Of a DNA stretch of 49,858 nt, positions 9,420 through 17,530 are shown piece by piece. The position numbers and the translations under genes were made by a program. The stretch is from Prevotella sp. (GTDB taxonomy: Bacteria; Bacteroidota; Bacteroidia; Bacteroidales; Bacteroidaceae). Where the stretch lies: positions 1 through 49,858 of the forward strand of contig JAFWTK010000194.1 in assembly GCA_017518935.1 (NCBI GenBank). Direction: 5' to 3'. The notes beneath the pieces are model-generated. The model was not told the origin of the DNA. It ran no database searches and saw nothing but the letters and a program-made list of their open reading frames with translations. Numbering within the stretch: the stretch's first letter is position 1; every line of letters starts with the position of its first letter.

Positions 9420-11674
9420 TGTGATATCTCTTTCAGGTCGGCTACTGATTTGAGGTTGTCTATAATAGTTTTGACATCTTCGCGGTCGTGTACGCGCAGT
9501 TCGATGGAGCCATCGAAGATGCCCCCTTCGCAAGTGATGCTCACGGTGTGGATGTTCACATTCATCTGTGCAGAGATAATCTGCGTCACCTCGTTGAGTA
9601 GTCCCACACGGTCGATACCACCCACTCGTATGGTAGCATCGAAGAAGAGTTTCTTGTGCATGTCCCACTTGATATCCAGGATGCGGTTGCCGTAACTGGT
9701 TTTTAGTTTGGCAGCCACGGGACAGGCTCGTTTGTGAATCTCTATCTGGTTCTTATTGTTGATGTAGCCAAGGGCATCGTCGCCAGGTATGGGATGGCAG
9801 CAGCCCATGAACTTGTACTGATTGATGTTCTCTTCTGTAATGTAAATGGGCTTCTTGCGGTTGAACTTCTCTGGTACGATGAAGAGTTCCTGCTTGGGAA
9901 TCTCTTCCTTTTTGTTGCCAATGAACGGGATATATTTGCGCCAGCCAGACTTGCCGTCTTGCTTTTTGTTGTCGCCATGCAGTTCGTCCAGGTCTTTTTC
10001 ACCCAACAATACTGTCTTTTCACCCAGCGCAATCAGGAAATCGTTTCGCTTGGGGATGTCATGGAACTCTGCCAGTTGGTCGATAATGGCTGGTGTCAGA
10101 TCCATCTCGTTCTTTTTGAGGAATACTTGCAGAATTTCTTCTCCTGCTTTCAGGGTTTCCCTACTGTCACGACGCAGGATGGCCTGAATCTTCGCCTTGG
10201 CCTTGGCGGTGGAAACGAAATTGATCCACGACGGACTGACATGCTGCGATTTGGAGGTCAGGATCTCCACCTGATCACCACTATTCAGTTTGTGGCTGAG
10301 CGGCACCAGTTTATGGTTCACCTTTGCCCCGATACAGTGGCTACCGAGGAAGGTATGGATGGAGAAGGCAAAGTCGAGGGCTGTGCAGCCGGCAGGCATC
10401 GTCTTGATCTCACCCTTGGGGGTGAAGACAAATATCTCACTCGCAAAGAGGTTGAGTTTGATGGTGTCAAGGAAGTCCATAGCGTCGGGCTGCGGGTCAT
10501 CAAGGATTTCCTTGATGGTACGGAGCCAGTCGTTCAGTTCGGCCTCGTCCTCGGTATATTCCTCATCTTCTAAGCCGTCTTTGTATTTCCAGTGGGCGGC
10601 GAATCCCTGTTCTGCTACCTCGTTCATACGGTCAGAGCGAATCTGTACCTCTATCCACTGCCCTGTCTTTGACATCAGTGTGACATGCAGTGCCTGATAG
10701 CCGTTGGCCTTCGGATGACTGAGCCAGTCGCGCAGGCGATCCGGATGTGACTTGTATATTTTCGAGATGGCTACATAGATACTGAAACACTCGTTGATCT
10801 CCTCTTCCCTGACTTTCGGCGTGAAGATAATACGGACGGCAAGGATGTCATATATCTCCTCGAAGGTCACATGCTTGTTCTGCATCTTACTCCATATAGA
10901 ATAAGGTGTCTTTACACGCTGTTTAATCTCATAGTCAATGCCCATCTGGTCGAGGGCTTCCTTGATAGGTGCTTTGAACTGCTCGAACAACAGTTCGCGC
11001 TGTTGCTGGGTTGATTCCAGTTTCTTGGATATGGAAGTGTATTCGTCTGGGTGTTCGAAGCGGAAACTGAGGTTTTCCAGTTCCGACTTGATCTTGTAAA
11101 GACCGAAGCGGTTGGCAAGGGGTGCATAGAGATAGAGCGTCTCACCAGCAATTTTGTATTGCTTGTTGGCGGGTTGCGACTCTAAGGTGCGCATATTGTG
11201 CAGACGGTCACAGATCTTGATAAGGATGACACGGATGTCATCGCTCATCGTCAGCAGCAGTTTCTTGAAGTTCTCCGCCTGAGCAGAGGCTTGCTCACCG
11301 AAAATACCACCACTAATCTTGGTCAGTCCGTCAACAATCTGTGCAATCTTAGCCCCGAAGATGTTTTCTATGTCCTCAACGGTGTAGTCGGTATCTTCGA
11401 CCACGTCATGGAGCAGGGCAGAGCAGATGCTGGTAGATCCCAGGCCGACCTCCTCACAGGCGATCTGGGCCACGGCAATCGGGTGCATGATATAGGGTTC
11501 ACCAGACAGCCGCCTGACACCTTTGTGTGCCTGACGTGCAAAGTTGAATGCCTTGGTAATCAAGTCAACCTTCTTGCGGTGACGTGATGCCAGATAACTA
11601 TCCAACAGTTTCTGGAAAGCCTCGTTGATCACTTGCTCATCCGCAAGGTCTTGTCTGGTCTGCTCATCATCCAT
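9410..11674 (-). CDS. rel: Bifunctional (p)ppGpp synthetase/hydrolase, RelA/SpoT family
   Basis: The 754-residue protein is a long RelA/SpoT homologue that makes and degrades the stringent-response alarmone. The HD hydrolase domain is at about 45-200 with the HDxxED motif HDVVEDTDYT intact, so hydrolase activity is expected. The synthetase domain is at about 240-360 (VRIIFTPKVREEEINECF, then GYQALHVTLMSKTGQWIEVQ). A TGS domain sits near 410-470 (IFVFTPKGEIKTMPAGCTAL) and an ACT domain is C-terminal (VGGIDRVGLLNEVTQIIS). Being bifunctional by motif, it is better called rel or spoT-like than relA. It starts 5 nt after the transglycosylase stop as the last gene of the parA operon. Confidence 0.95.
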   Translation of the reverse strand: MDDEQTRQDLADEQVINEAFQKLLDSYLASRHRKKVDLITKAFNFARQAHKGVRRLSGEPYIMHPIAVAQIACEEVGLGSTSICSALLHDVVEDTDYTVEDIENIFGAKIAQIVDGLTKISGGIFGEQASAQAENFKKLLLTMSDDIRVILIKICDRLHNMRTLESQPANKQYKIAGETLYLYAPLANRFGLYKIKSELENLSFRFEHPDEYTSISKKLESTQQQRELLFEQFKAPIKEALDQMGIDYEIKQRVKTPYSIWSKMQNKHVTFEEIYDILAVRIIFTPKVREEEINECFSIYVAISKIYKSHPDRLRDWLSHPKANGYQALHVTLMSKTGQWIEVQIRSDRMNEVAEQGFAAHWKYKDGLEDEEYTEDEAELNDWLRTIKEILDDPQPDAMDFLDTIKLNLFASEIFVFTPKGEIKTMPAGCTALDFAFSIHTFLGSHCIGAKVNHKLVPLSHKLNSGDQVEILTSKSQHVSPSWINFVSTAKAKAKIQAILRRDSRETLKAGEEILQVFLKKNEMDLTPAIIDQLAEFHDIPKRNDFLIALGEKTVLLGEKDLDELHGDNKKQDGKSGWRKYIPFIGNKKEEIPKQELFIVPEKFNRKKPIYITEENINQYKFMGCCHPIPGDDALGYINNKNQIEIHKRACPVAAKLKTSYGNRILDIKWDMHKKLFFDATIRVGGIDRVGLLNEVTQIISAQMNVNIHTVSITCEGGIFDGSIELRVHDREDVKTIIDNLKSVADLKEISQII

Positions 11675-11679
11675 AGTCG

Positions 11680-13125
11680 TTACCTCCTCCTGCGTGTTGT
11701 TGTCTTTTTCTTGGTGGTTCTTGCTCTGCTGCGTGTGGCAGTCTTCTTGGCAGGTGTGCGCCGTTTGGCTGCCGTTGTCCGACGGCTCTTGGTGTTTCTG
11801 ACCACGCGTTTGTTGCGTGAAGCCCTTGAATTCCTGCGGGTTGCCCTCGTCTTTTTCGGCTTGTAGGTTGGCACGTCATCATTGATGGAAACCTCGATGC
11901 GCTTGTTCAATAACTCATCGGCGCGATAAGCATAGATGGAGTCCTCATGGTCGATAAACCGGCCTGTGTCGGCCAAGGGCAGTCGGATGGCGTATGGCTT
12001 GGTTAGTCCGGGTACCACGTCGTGGCGGAATTCCGGGTTGAGTGAGCGCAGCATGTCAATATCGAGACCGAGTACGCCTGCAATCTGCTGTAAGTGTACA
12101 TTCCTATGGACCATGATGGTGTCGGTCTGTGCCGGCAGACGGGTGGTCATCGGACAGATGTTATGGTCGCAGTAGTAAGTCATGATGTAGTTGGCGGCAA
12201 TGAAGGCGGGCACATAGCCTCGTGTCTCGGCGGGGAGGTAGGGATAGATATGCCAGTAATCCTTTTCTGCCTTAGTGATGGGAGTGTCGTCCTGGACATG
12301 TCCTGCTGCGGCACGGGCCCTACGGATGGCCTTGTTGATATTCTCCGGACCGCAGTTGTAGGCGGCAATGACCAGGTTCCAGTCGCCAAATATCCGGTAG
12401 AGTGCTTTTAGATAACGGGCGGCGGCATACGATGACTTCACAGGATCGCGGCGCTCGTCGACAAGGGAGTTCACTTCCAGACCGTACTGCTTACCAGTGG
12501 CAAGCATGAACTGCCAGAGTCCTGTAGCACCGGCTCTCGATACGGCCTTGGGATTCAGAGCCGACTCGATGATGGGCAGGTATTTCAATTCCAAGGGCAG
12601 TTTGTAGGCCTCTAATGCCTCCTCGAAGATAGGCATATAGAAGTTGGCGGCTCCCAGCATGTAACTGACAGAGTAGCGCAGACGACCGCTGTAACGGTCG
12701 ATAAACTTCTGTACCACATCGTTGTAGGCCAGTTCCATCATCGAGGGGATGCGGCTGAGACGGTCAATATACTCCTCTTTAGAATAGACGGGATTGACAT
12801 CTGACATTTGACAATCGTTGTCGCCACTCAGATATGTCTTTGACATATAGAGGTTCAGCAGACTGTCCAGATCGTAGGTCATGGCTTCAGGGAATTCAAC
12901 AACCTCCTCATTCCCTTTGTTGTCTGTGACGGCAAACTCGTCTTCATCGAGTGGCACTACCACATCATCATTATCCTCATCGCCGTCGTCTTCTTCGTCC
13001 TCTTCATCAGTCTCATCATAGTCTGTTTCCACAGGATCTGTTTCCAAGACAACCTGTGCCTGCAACGTATTGCAGGTACCGATGAGCAACATGACGGCAA
13101 ATAACCATAATAATCTTTTCTTCAT
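11680..13125 (-). CDS. Membrane-bound lytic transglycosylase (MltD-like, GH23)
   Basis: The protein has 481 residues from the ATG at 13125 (MKKRLLWLF), preferred over an upstream GTG at 13140 because it opens a signal peptide ending near LQAQ and has GGAG close by. A very acidic linker follows (TDEEDEEDDGDEDNDD). The GH23 SLT domain (about 125-290) has the catalytic Glu in IIESALNP and the motifs GATGLWQFM and AAYNCGPENI, so it should cleave peptidoglycan to 1,6-anhydro ends. A LysM-like segment follows (VHLQQIAGVLGLDIDMLRSL). The last 63 residues contain 29 Lys/Arg and no acidic residue, like a histone H1 tail. It sits between DUF5683 and rel in the parA operon. It probably acts in the periplasm during wall growth or division. 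Confidence 0.9.
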   Translation of the reverse strand: MKKRLLWLFAVMLLIGTCNTLQAQVVLETDPVETDYDETDEEDEEDDGDEDNDDVVVPLDEDEFAVTDNKGNEEVVEFPEAMTYDLDSLLNLYMSKTYLSGDNDCQMSDVNPVYSKEEYIDRLSRIPSMMELAYNDVVQKFIDRYSGRLRYSVSYMLGAANFYMPIFEEALEAYKLPLELKYLPIIESALNPKAVSRAGATGLWQFMLATGKQYGLEVNSLVDERRDPVKSSYAAARYLKALYRIFGDWNLVIAAYNCGPENINKAIRRARAAAGHVQDDTPITKAEKDYWHIYPYLPAETRGYVPAFIAANYIMTYYCDHNICPMTTRLPAQTDTIMVHRNVHLQQIAGVLGLDIDMLRSLNPEFRHDVVPGLTKPYAIRLPLADTGRFIDHEDSIYAYRADELLNKRIEVSINDDVPTYKPKKTRATRRNSRASRNKRVVRNTKSRRTTAAKRRTPAKKTATRSRARTTKKKTTTRRRR

Positions 13126-13133
13126 ATCTCCAT

Positions 13134-13174
13134 TATTCACTTTTCACGATTCACTTTTCACTTCTAAAAGTTCA
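13134..13174 (-). repeat. (GTGAAAA)n 7-bp repeat, copy 2
   Basis: The plus strand reads TTCACTTTTCAC, CGATTCACTTTTCACTTC and AAAAGTTCAC, a degenerate run of the 7-bp family. It fills the gap between DUF5683 and the transglycosylase and reaches the last codons of DUF5683. Confidence 0.7.
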
Positions 13175-13817
13175 CACAACACTGCAATCCAATGGATGAG
13201 GAGTCGAACGGGTTGTTCGATGTGTGTGTATAGATGATGGTTGGCTCTACTCTCAGACTCAGGTCCTTGGAAATGTCAAATACCGACAGTTCGGCATCCA
13301 CATAGGCATCAATGACCGATAGGGCATATACACCGCATAAGACAAAAAAACTCAGGTCGCGCCACCGACGGTACTTGTCCCTGCGTTTCTTGAAGATATC
13401 CTTATAACGTTCTTCGTTATCCGGTGTTATCTGCACACCGAGATGCAAGAATTTATTGTAACTGGCGGTATTGGGGTCATTGTCCGAGAGGTCCAGGAAG
13501 GCTTGTGAATAGTCCTTGTATTGGGAATTGTTCCAATTCATGGCATACAAGCAACCCACGAATCCTCCATAGACCAATGGCAGTTTCCAATATTTACGGT
13601 TGTAAATCTGACCTCCTCCCGGGATGACGAGTGCCAACCATAAAGCCCTTTTGGGATTGGGCTTCCAGGTGGACCAGTCCTTGGCAACCTTCAGTGGTTG
13701 TGTGACTGACGGCAGACTGTCTGTTGGAATACTGTCCGCAGGTATCATGTCTTGGGCGAACAGTAATTCTGTGCCGGTCAACAGCATCAGGGTCAGGAGG
13801 GCCAGTTTCTTAACCAT
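13164..13817 (-). CDS. DUF5683 family membrane protein
   Basis: This 217-residue protein has a cleavable signal (LLTGTELLFAQ), then a Ser/Asp/Pro-rich stretch. The conserved DUF5683 core starts with PNPKRALWLALVIPGGGQIY, which gives a hydrophobic segment with the GGGQIYN motif. A second hydrophobic stretch follows (YGGFVGCLYAMNW) and a third near residues 155-170 (FFVLCGVYALSVIDAYVDA). The family is widespread in Bacteroidetes and regularly follows parB; its function is not established. The start overlaps the parB stop by 8 nt. A link to segregation or wall synthesis is suggested only by position. Confidence 0.85.
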   Translation of the reverse strand: MVKKLALLTLMLLTGTELLFAQDMIPADSIPTDSLPSVTQPLKVAKDWSTWKPNPKRALWLALVIPGGGQIYNRKYWKLPLVYGGFVGCLYAMNWNNSQYKDYSQAFLDLSDNDPNTASYNKFLHLGVQITPDNEERYKDIFKKRRDKYRRWRDLSFFVLCGVYALSVIDAYVDAELSVFDISKDLSLRVEPTIIYTHTSNNPFDSSSIGLQCCVNF

Positions 13818-14739
13818 TTATCCCATCAATTGCATTCATAAGGCGTTCCAGTTCCTCCTCATTGGCAAAGGGAATACTGATTTTTCCTTTTCCTTTCGGA
13901 GAGCAGGTCATCTCAACCTTGGTCTTAAACAGGTTTGTAAGGCGGTCACGCAGGATGATATATTCTCTGGGCAACTGTGTTCTGGCGGGGATGGCCGTCT
14001 TGACGGTCTGGATATCCTTTCCTTTCTTGAGCATCTGCACCATTTCTTCCACCTTGCGTACAGAGTAGCCGTTCTTCTGAACCTCCTTGAACATCTTGAT
14101 CTGGGCAGAAGGACTGTCTAATGCCAGCAGGGCACGGGCATGTCCCATGTCCATGTCACGGTTCTTCAGGGCCATCTGAATCTGTGCGGGGAGTTTCAGC
14201 AGGCGCATATAGTTGGTAATGGCCGTACGGCTTTTGCCGACGCGGTCGGCAATGCCTTCTTGGGTCATGCCCATTGTGTCGGCCATGTGCTGGTAGGCGA
14301 GGGCTATCTCAATGGCATTGAGGTCTTCACGCTGTATATTTTCCACCAGTGCCATTTCCATCACATTTTCGTCCTCGACAGTACGGATATAGGCAGGAAG
14401 ACTTTTCAATCCGGCCTGTTGTGAGGCTCTCCATCTGCGCTCTCCCGCAATGATCTGATATTTGCCGTCCGGCATCTGGCGTAGGGTGATGGGGGTGATG
14501 ATACCAATCTCACGGATACTGTTGGCCAGTTCGGTCATGGCCTCTTCGTCGAATTCACGCCGGGGCTGGTTGGGATTGGGCTCAATGAGGTTGATGGATA
14601 TCTCACTCAGGTTGGAAGTACCCTCTGTCTGCACATCACCAGTGTCAATCAGGGCATCCAAGCCTCTGCCTTTCCCTGTGCCGATGCTGTCAAGACCTCT
14701 ACCTAACACGTGACGGTCGTATTTCTTATGTACTGCCAT
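13810..14739 (-). CDS. parB: Chromosome-partitioning protein ParB
   Basis: The 309-residue protein binds parS sites and loads SMC near the origin; family members are CTPases. The N-terminal ParB/Srx domain (about 45-135) has NPNQPRREFDEEAM and the CTP-binding GERRWRASQQAG. The central HTH (about 140-210) reads MTQEGIADRVGKSRTAITNYMR. The C-terminal dimerisation domain is the last 50 residues or so. It starts 6 nt after parA. I looked for a nearby parS (consensus near TGTTTCACGTGAAACA) and found no convincing copy in the window. Confidence 0.95.
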   Translation of the reverse strand: MAVHKKYDRHVLGRGLDSIGTGKGRGLDALIDTGDVQTEGTSNLSEISINLIEPNPNQPRREFDEEAMTELANSIREIGIITPITLRQMPDGKYQIIAGERRWRASQQAGLKSLPAYIRTVEDENVMEMALVENIQREDLNAIEIALAYQHMADTMGMTQEGIADRVGKSRTAITNYMRLLKLPAQIQMALKNRDMDMGHARALLALDSPSAQIKMFKEVQKNGYSVRKVEEMVQMLKKGKDIQTVKTAIPARTQLPREYIILRDRLTNLFKTKVEMTCSPKGKGKISIPFANEEELERLMNAIDGING

Positions 14740-14745
14740 AGTGCC

Positions 14746-15510
14746 TTACTTGTTTTTGTTAATGATTTCCTTGGCGAGTGCCAGATGATTCTTACTACCA
14801 GTGGAGTCGGCATCGTAAAGGATGGCGGGCAGTCCGTGACTGGGGGCCTCGCTGAGTTTCACGTTGCGCTGGATGACGGTCTTGAACACTAGTTCCTGGA
14901 AATGGCGCTTCACCTCGTCGTAGATCTGGTTGGCCAGGCGCAGACGACTGTCATACATCGTCAGCAGGAACCCCTCGATTTCAAGGGTGGGGTTCAGTTT
15001 CTGCTTGATAATCCTGATGGTGTTCAGTAGTTTGCTGATGCCTTCGAGGGCAAAGTATTCGCACTGGACGGGGATGATGACGGAGTCGGCTGCCGTCAGT
15101 GCATTGACGGTGATTAGTCCTAATGACGGCGAACAGTCGATGAGGATATAGTCGTATTCGTCCCTGACGGGAGCCAACAGTTCGCGGATGAGTTTCTCGC
15201 GGTTGCCCATGTTCAGCATCTCTATTTCTGCACCGACTAAATCGATATGGCTTGGGATGATGTCCAGTCCTTCTATGTCTGTGGTATAAATGGCGTCCCG
15301 GATGTCTGCCTTGTTGACAATACATTCATAGAGGGAACAGTCCACTTGCTGAATATCTACACCTAGACCGCTGGAGGCATTGGCTTGTGGGTCGGCATCG
15401 ACCACGAGCACCGCTTTTTCCAATGTGGCAAGCGAGGCAGCCAGGTTAATGGTTGTCGTTGTCTTTCCAACACCTCCTTTTTGGTTTGCTAATGCAATAA
15501 TCTTACCCAT
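14746..15510 (-). CDS. parA: Chromosome-partitioning ATPase ParA (Soj)
   Basis: This 254-residue cytoplasmic P-loop ATPase positions ParB-parS complexes. The deviant Walker A is [14 protein letters not shown] at residues 11-24, with the signature lysine. Walker A' is [15 protein letters not shown] and Walker B is [18 protein letters not shown]. There is no N-terminal HTH, so it is the short chromosomal (Soj) type. It is the first gene of the parA-parB-DUF5683-transglycosylase-rel operon, diverging from surE across a gap of about 120 bp. Confidence 0.96.
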   Translation of the reverse strand: MGKIIALANQKGGVGKTTTTINLAASLATLEKAVLVVDADPQANASSGLGVDIQQVDCSLYECIVNKADIRDAIYTTDIEGLDIIPSHIDLVGAEIEMLNMGNREKLIRELLAPVRDEYDYILIDCSPSLGLITVNALTAADSVIIPVQCEYFALEGISKLLNTIRIIKQKLNPTLEIEGFLLTMYDSRLRLANQIYDEVKRHFQELVFKTVIQRNVKLSEAPSHGLPAILYDADSTGSKNHLALAKEIINKNK

Positions 15511-15552
15511 GTTTCTAAATCTTTATACCTTATTTAATAGGAAATTTGGCCA

Positions 15553-15560
15553 CAAAGGTA
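15553..15560 (-). promoter_or_regulatory. -7 promoter element of the parA operon
   Basis: The minus strand reads TACCTTTG, 42 nt upstream of the parA ATG. No clear -33 TTTG is seen at the expected distance. Confidence 0.55.
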
Positions 15561-15603
15561 CAAAATAATAGGGAATTAGGGCGTAGGAATTAGGAATTTT
15601 TTG

Positions 15604-15611
15604 TATCTTTG
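15604..15611 (+). promoter_or_regulatory. -7 promoter element of the surE operon
   Basis: TATCTTTG matches TAnnTTTG, 21 nt before the surE ATG. It is divergent from the parA promoter with about 43 bp between the two -7 elements. Confidence 0.55.
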
Positions 15612-15632
15612 CACCCAAATAGTTGATATTTT

Positions 15633-16412
15633 ATGGAAATTAAACGACCGTTACTCCTGATTTCCAATGACGATGGGTATCAGTCAAAAGGGATAAACGA
15701 CTTGATAGGGATGCTTTCCGACATTGGCGATATCATTGTCTGTGCGCCGGAAGAGGCACGGAGTGGCTACTCCTGTGCTTTTTCTGCCACAACACCGTTG
15801 CGGTTAAAATGCCGTGAGAAGCGTCCGGGTGTGGAGGTGTGGTCTTGCAACGGCACGCCTGTTGACTGCGTGAAATTGGCCTTAGCGGAGATTGTTCCCC
15901 GCAGGCCAGATATGGTCATCGGTGGTATCAACCACGGCGATAACGGTTCGGTCAATACACATTATAGTGGGACGATGGGCGTGACTTTGGAGGGCTGTAT
16001 GAAATATATTCCTTCTGTGGCTTTCTCCCTCTGTGACCATCGCGACGATGCCGACTTTACCCCCCTTCGGCCGCTTATTTGCACCATCACTCAGCGCGTT
16101 CTGGCCGAGGGCCTACCGAAGGGTGTCTGCCTAAATGTGAATTTCCCGCTCCTAGGATCGCCTAACACTTCCTATGCTGGCGTTCGCGTCTGCCGGATGG
16201 CGCATGGCACTTGGTGTAGTGAGGTCACGAAGTGCCACCATCCCCGGGGCTATGACTACTGGTGGATGGTGGGGCATTACCAGAACGACGAGCCCGAGGC
16301 GGAAGATACCGACAACTGGGCCCTGAATCACGGATATGTTGCTATCACACCGACGCAGATTGATGTTACGGCCTATCAGGCGATGGATCAAATCAAATCC
16401 TGGAATCTATGA
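15633..16412 (+). CDS. surE: 5'/3'-nucleotidase SurE
   Basis: The 259-residue metal-dependent phosphatase removes phosphate from nucleoside monophosphates. The N-terminal metal motif SNDDGYQSKGI (about 10-20) and the downstream GINHGDNGSVNTHYSGTMG (about 95-113) are both intact. The length is normal. Its stop overlaps the lpxB start as ATGA, an arrangement common in Bacteroidetes. Near 16149-16175 the coding sequence carries a CCTAGGATCG / CCTAACACTT / CCTA pattern that resembles the intergenic mini-hairpin arrays. It encodes a poorly conserved loop (LLGSPNTSYAG). Confidence 0.95.
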   Translation: MEIKRPLLLISNDDGYQSKGINDLIGMLSDIGDIIVCAPEEARSGYSCAFSATTPLRLKCREKRPGVEVWSCNGTPVDCVKLALAEIVPRRPDMVIGGINHGDNGSVNTHYSGTMGVTLEGCMKYIPSVAFSLCDHRDDADFTPLRPLICTITQRVLAEGLPKGVCLNVNFPLLGSPNTSYAGVRVCRMAHGTWCSEVTKCHHPRGYDYWWMVGHYQNDEPEAEDTDNWALNHGYVAITPTQIDVTAYQAMDQIKSWNL

Positions 16413-17530
16413 AGTATTATCTCATAGTCGGCGAGGCTTCGGGCGACCTGCATGCATCCCATCTGATGCGTTCGCTGAAAGAAATTGACAGGGAGGCGGA
16501 CTTCCGTTTCTTTGGGGGCGACCTGATGAAGTCAGTTGGAGGCACGCGTGTGCGTCATTACCGTGAACTTGCCTATATGGGGTTTGTTCCTGTGTTGCTC
16601 CATTTGCCAACGATACTTAGCAACATGCGGCTGTGCAAACACGACATTCTGGAATGGCAGCCTGATTGTGTTATTTTGGTGGACTATCCAGGCTTTAATC
16701 TAAAAATTGCCAAGTATGTAAAATCACGGACATCCATACCTGTCTACTATTATATCTCGCCCAAGATATGGGCATGGAAAGAGTATCGCATTAAAAACAT
16801 CAAACGTGATGTGGATGAACTCTTCTCCATCTTGCCCTTCGAGGTGGATTTTTTCGAAAGGAAGCATCATTATCCCATCCATTATGTGGGTAATCCCACG
16901 GCGGACGAGGTGCGGAACTATCTAGGATGTGAAAAACTAGAAGTGAGAAGTGAAAAGTTGATCGCCCTTCTGGCGGGAAGTCGGAAACAAGAGATCAAGG
17001 ATAATCTGCCAACCATGTTGGAAACTGTGAAGGATTTTGAAAAGACCTACCACATCGTGGTGGCTGGTGCTCCAGGCATCGAACCTGATTATTACCGTGC
17101 TTTTATGGCAGGTAGTCAGGCTGAGATCGTGTTTGGCAAGACCTATGACCTGCTTGCCAGATCGCATGCCGCCTTAGTCACCAGCGGCACAGCCACCCTC
17201 GAAGCCTGTCTCTTTCGCGTACCGCAGGTGGTGTGCTACAAGTTGCCCTTGCCGAAGATCGCATCCTACGTGAGAAAACGGCTGATAAAAGTAAAGTACA
17301 TCTCACTTGTCAACCTCATTGCCGACCGTGAGGTGGTAACGGAGGTACTTGATGAGACCTATACCGTTGATTTTATCCGTCAGGAATTCCGGAAGATTCT
17401 CGACGGACCGGTTCGTCAGACGATGCTCGACGGCTATGATGAGGTGAAAAGACGGCTGGGCGACAAGAAAGCACCCGACGAAGCCGCACGCATGATACAC
17501 CAATTATTAAATAAACAACCATTTGTATGA
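16409..17530 (+). CDS. lpxB: Lipid-A-disaccharide synthase
   Basis: This 373-residue peripheral inner-membrane glycosyltransferase (GT19) joins UDP-2,3-diacylglucosamine to lipid X to form the lipid A disaccharide. Family motifs are GEASGDLHASHLMRSL at the N-terminus, YYISPKIWAWKEYR near 115, VGNPTADEV near 160, LLAGSRKQEI near 188, and the acceptor-side SGTATLEACLF near 255. Residues between VGNPTADEV and LLAGSRKQE are partly encoded by a (GTGAAAA)n repeat, giving CEKLEVRSEKL, evidently tolerated in a variable linker. It overlaps surE and the downstream permease by 4 bp each. Confidence 0.95.
   Translation: MKYYLIVGEASGDLHASHLMRSLKEIDREADFRFFGGDLMKSVGGTRVRHYRELAYMGFVPVLLHLPTILSNMRLCKHDILEWQPDCVILVDYPGFNLKIAKYVKSRTSIPVYYYISPKIWAWKEYRIKNIKRDVDELFSILPFEVDFFERKHHYPIHYVGNPTADEVRNYLGCEKLEVRSEKLIALLAGSRKQEIKDNLPTMLETVKDFEKTYHIVVAGAPGIEPDYYRAFMAGSQAEIVFGKTYDLLARSHAALVTSGTATLEACLFRVPQVVCYKLPLPKIASYVRKRLIKVKYISLVNLIADREVVTEVLDETYTVDFIRQEFRKILDGPVRQTMLDGYDEVKRRLGDKKAPDEAARMIHQLLNKQPFV
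16929..16956 (+). repeat. (GTGAAAA)n 7-bp repeat, copy 3, inside lpxB
   Basis: Four 7-bp units in exact phase (GTGAAAA, ACTAGAA, GTGAGAA, GTGAAAA) lie inside lpxB. They keep the frame and encode the linker EKLEVRSEK. Confidence 0.75.

Noticed and set aside
9734..10573. 279-codon plus-strand frame inside rel
   Set aside because: It is antisense to the strongly conserved synthetase and TGS domains of rel, with no family match by eye.
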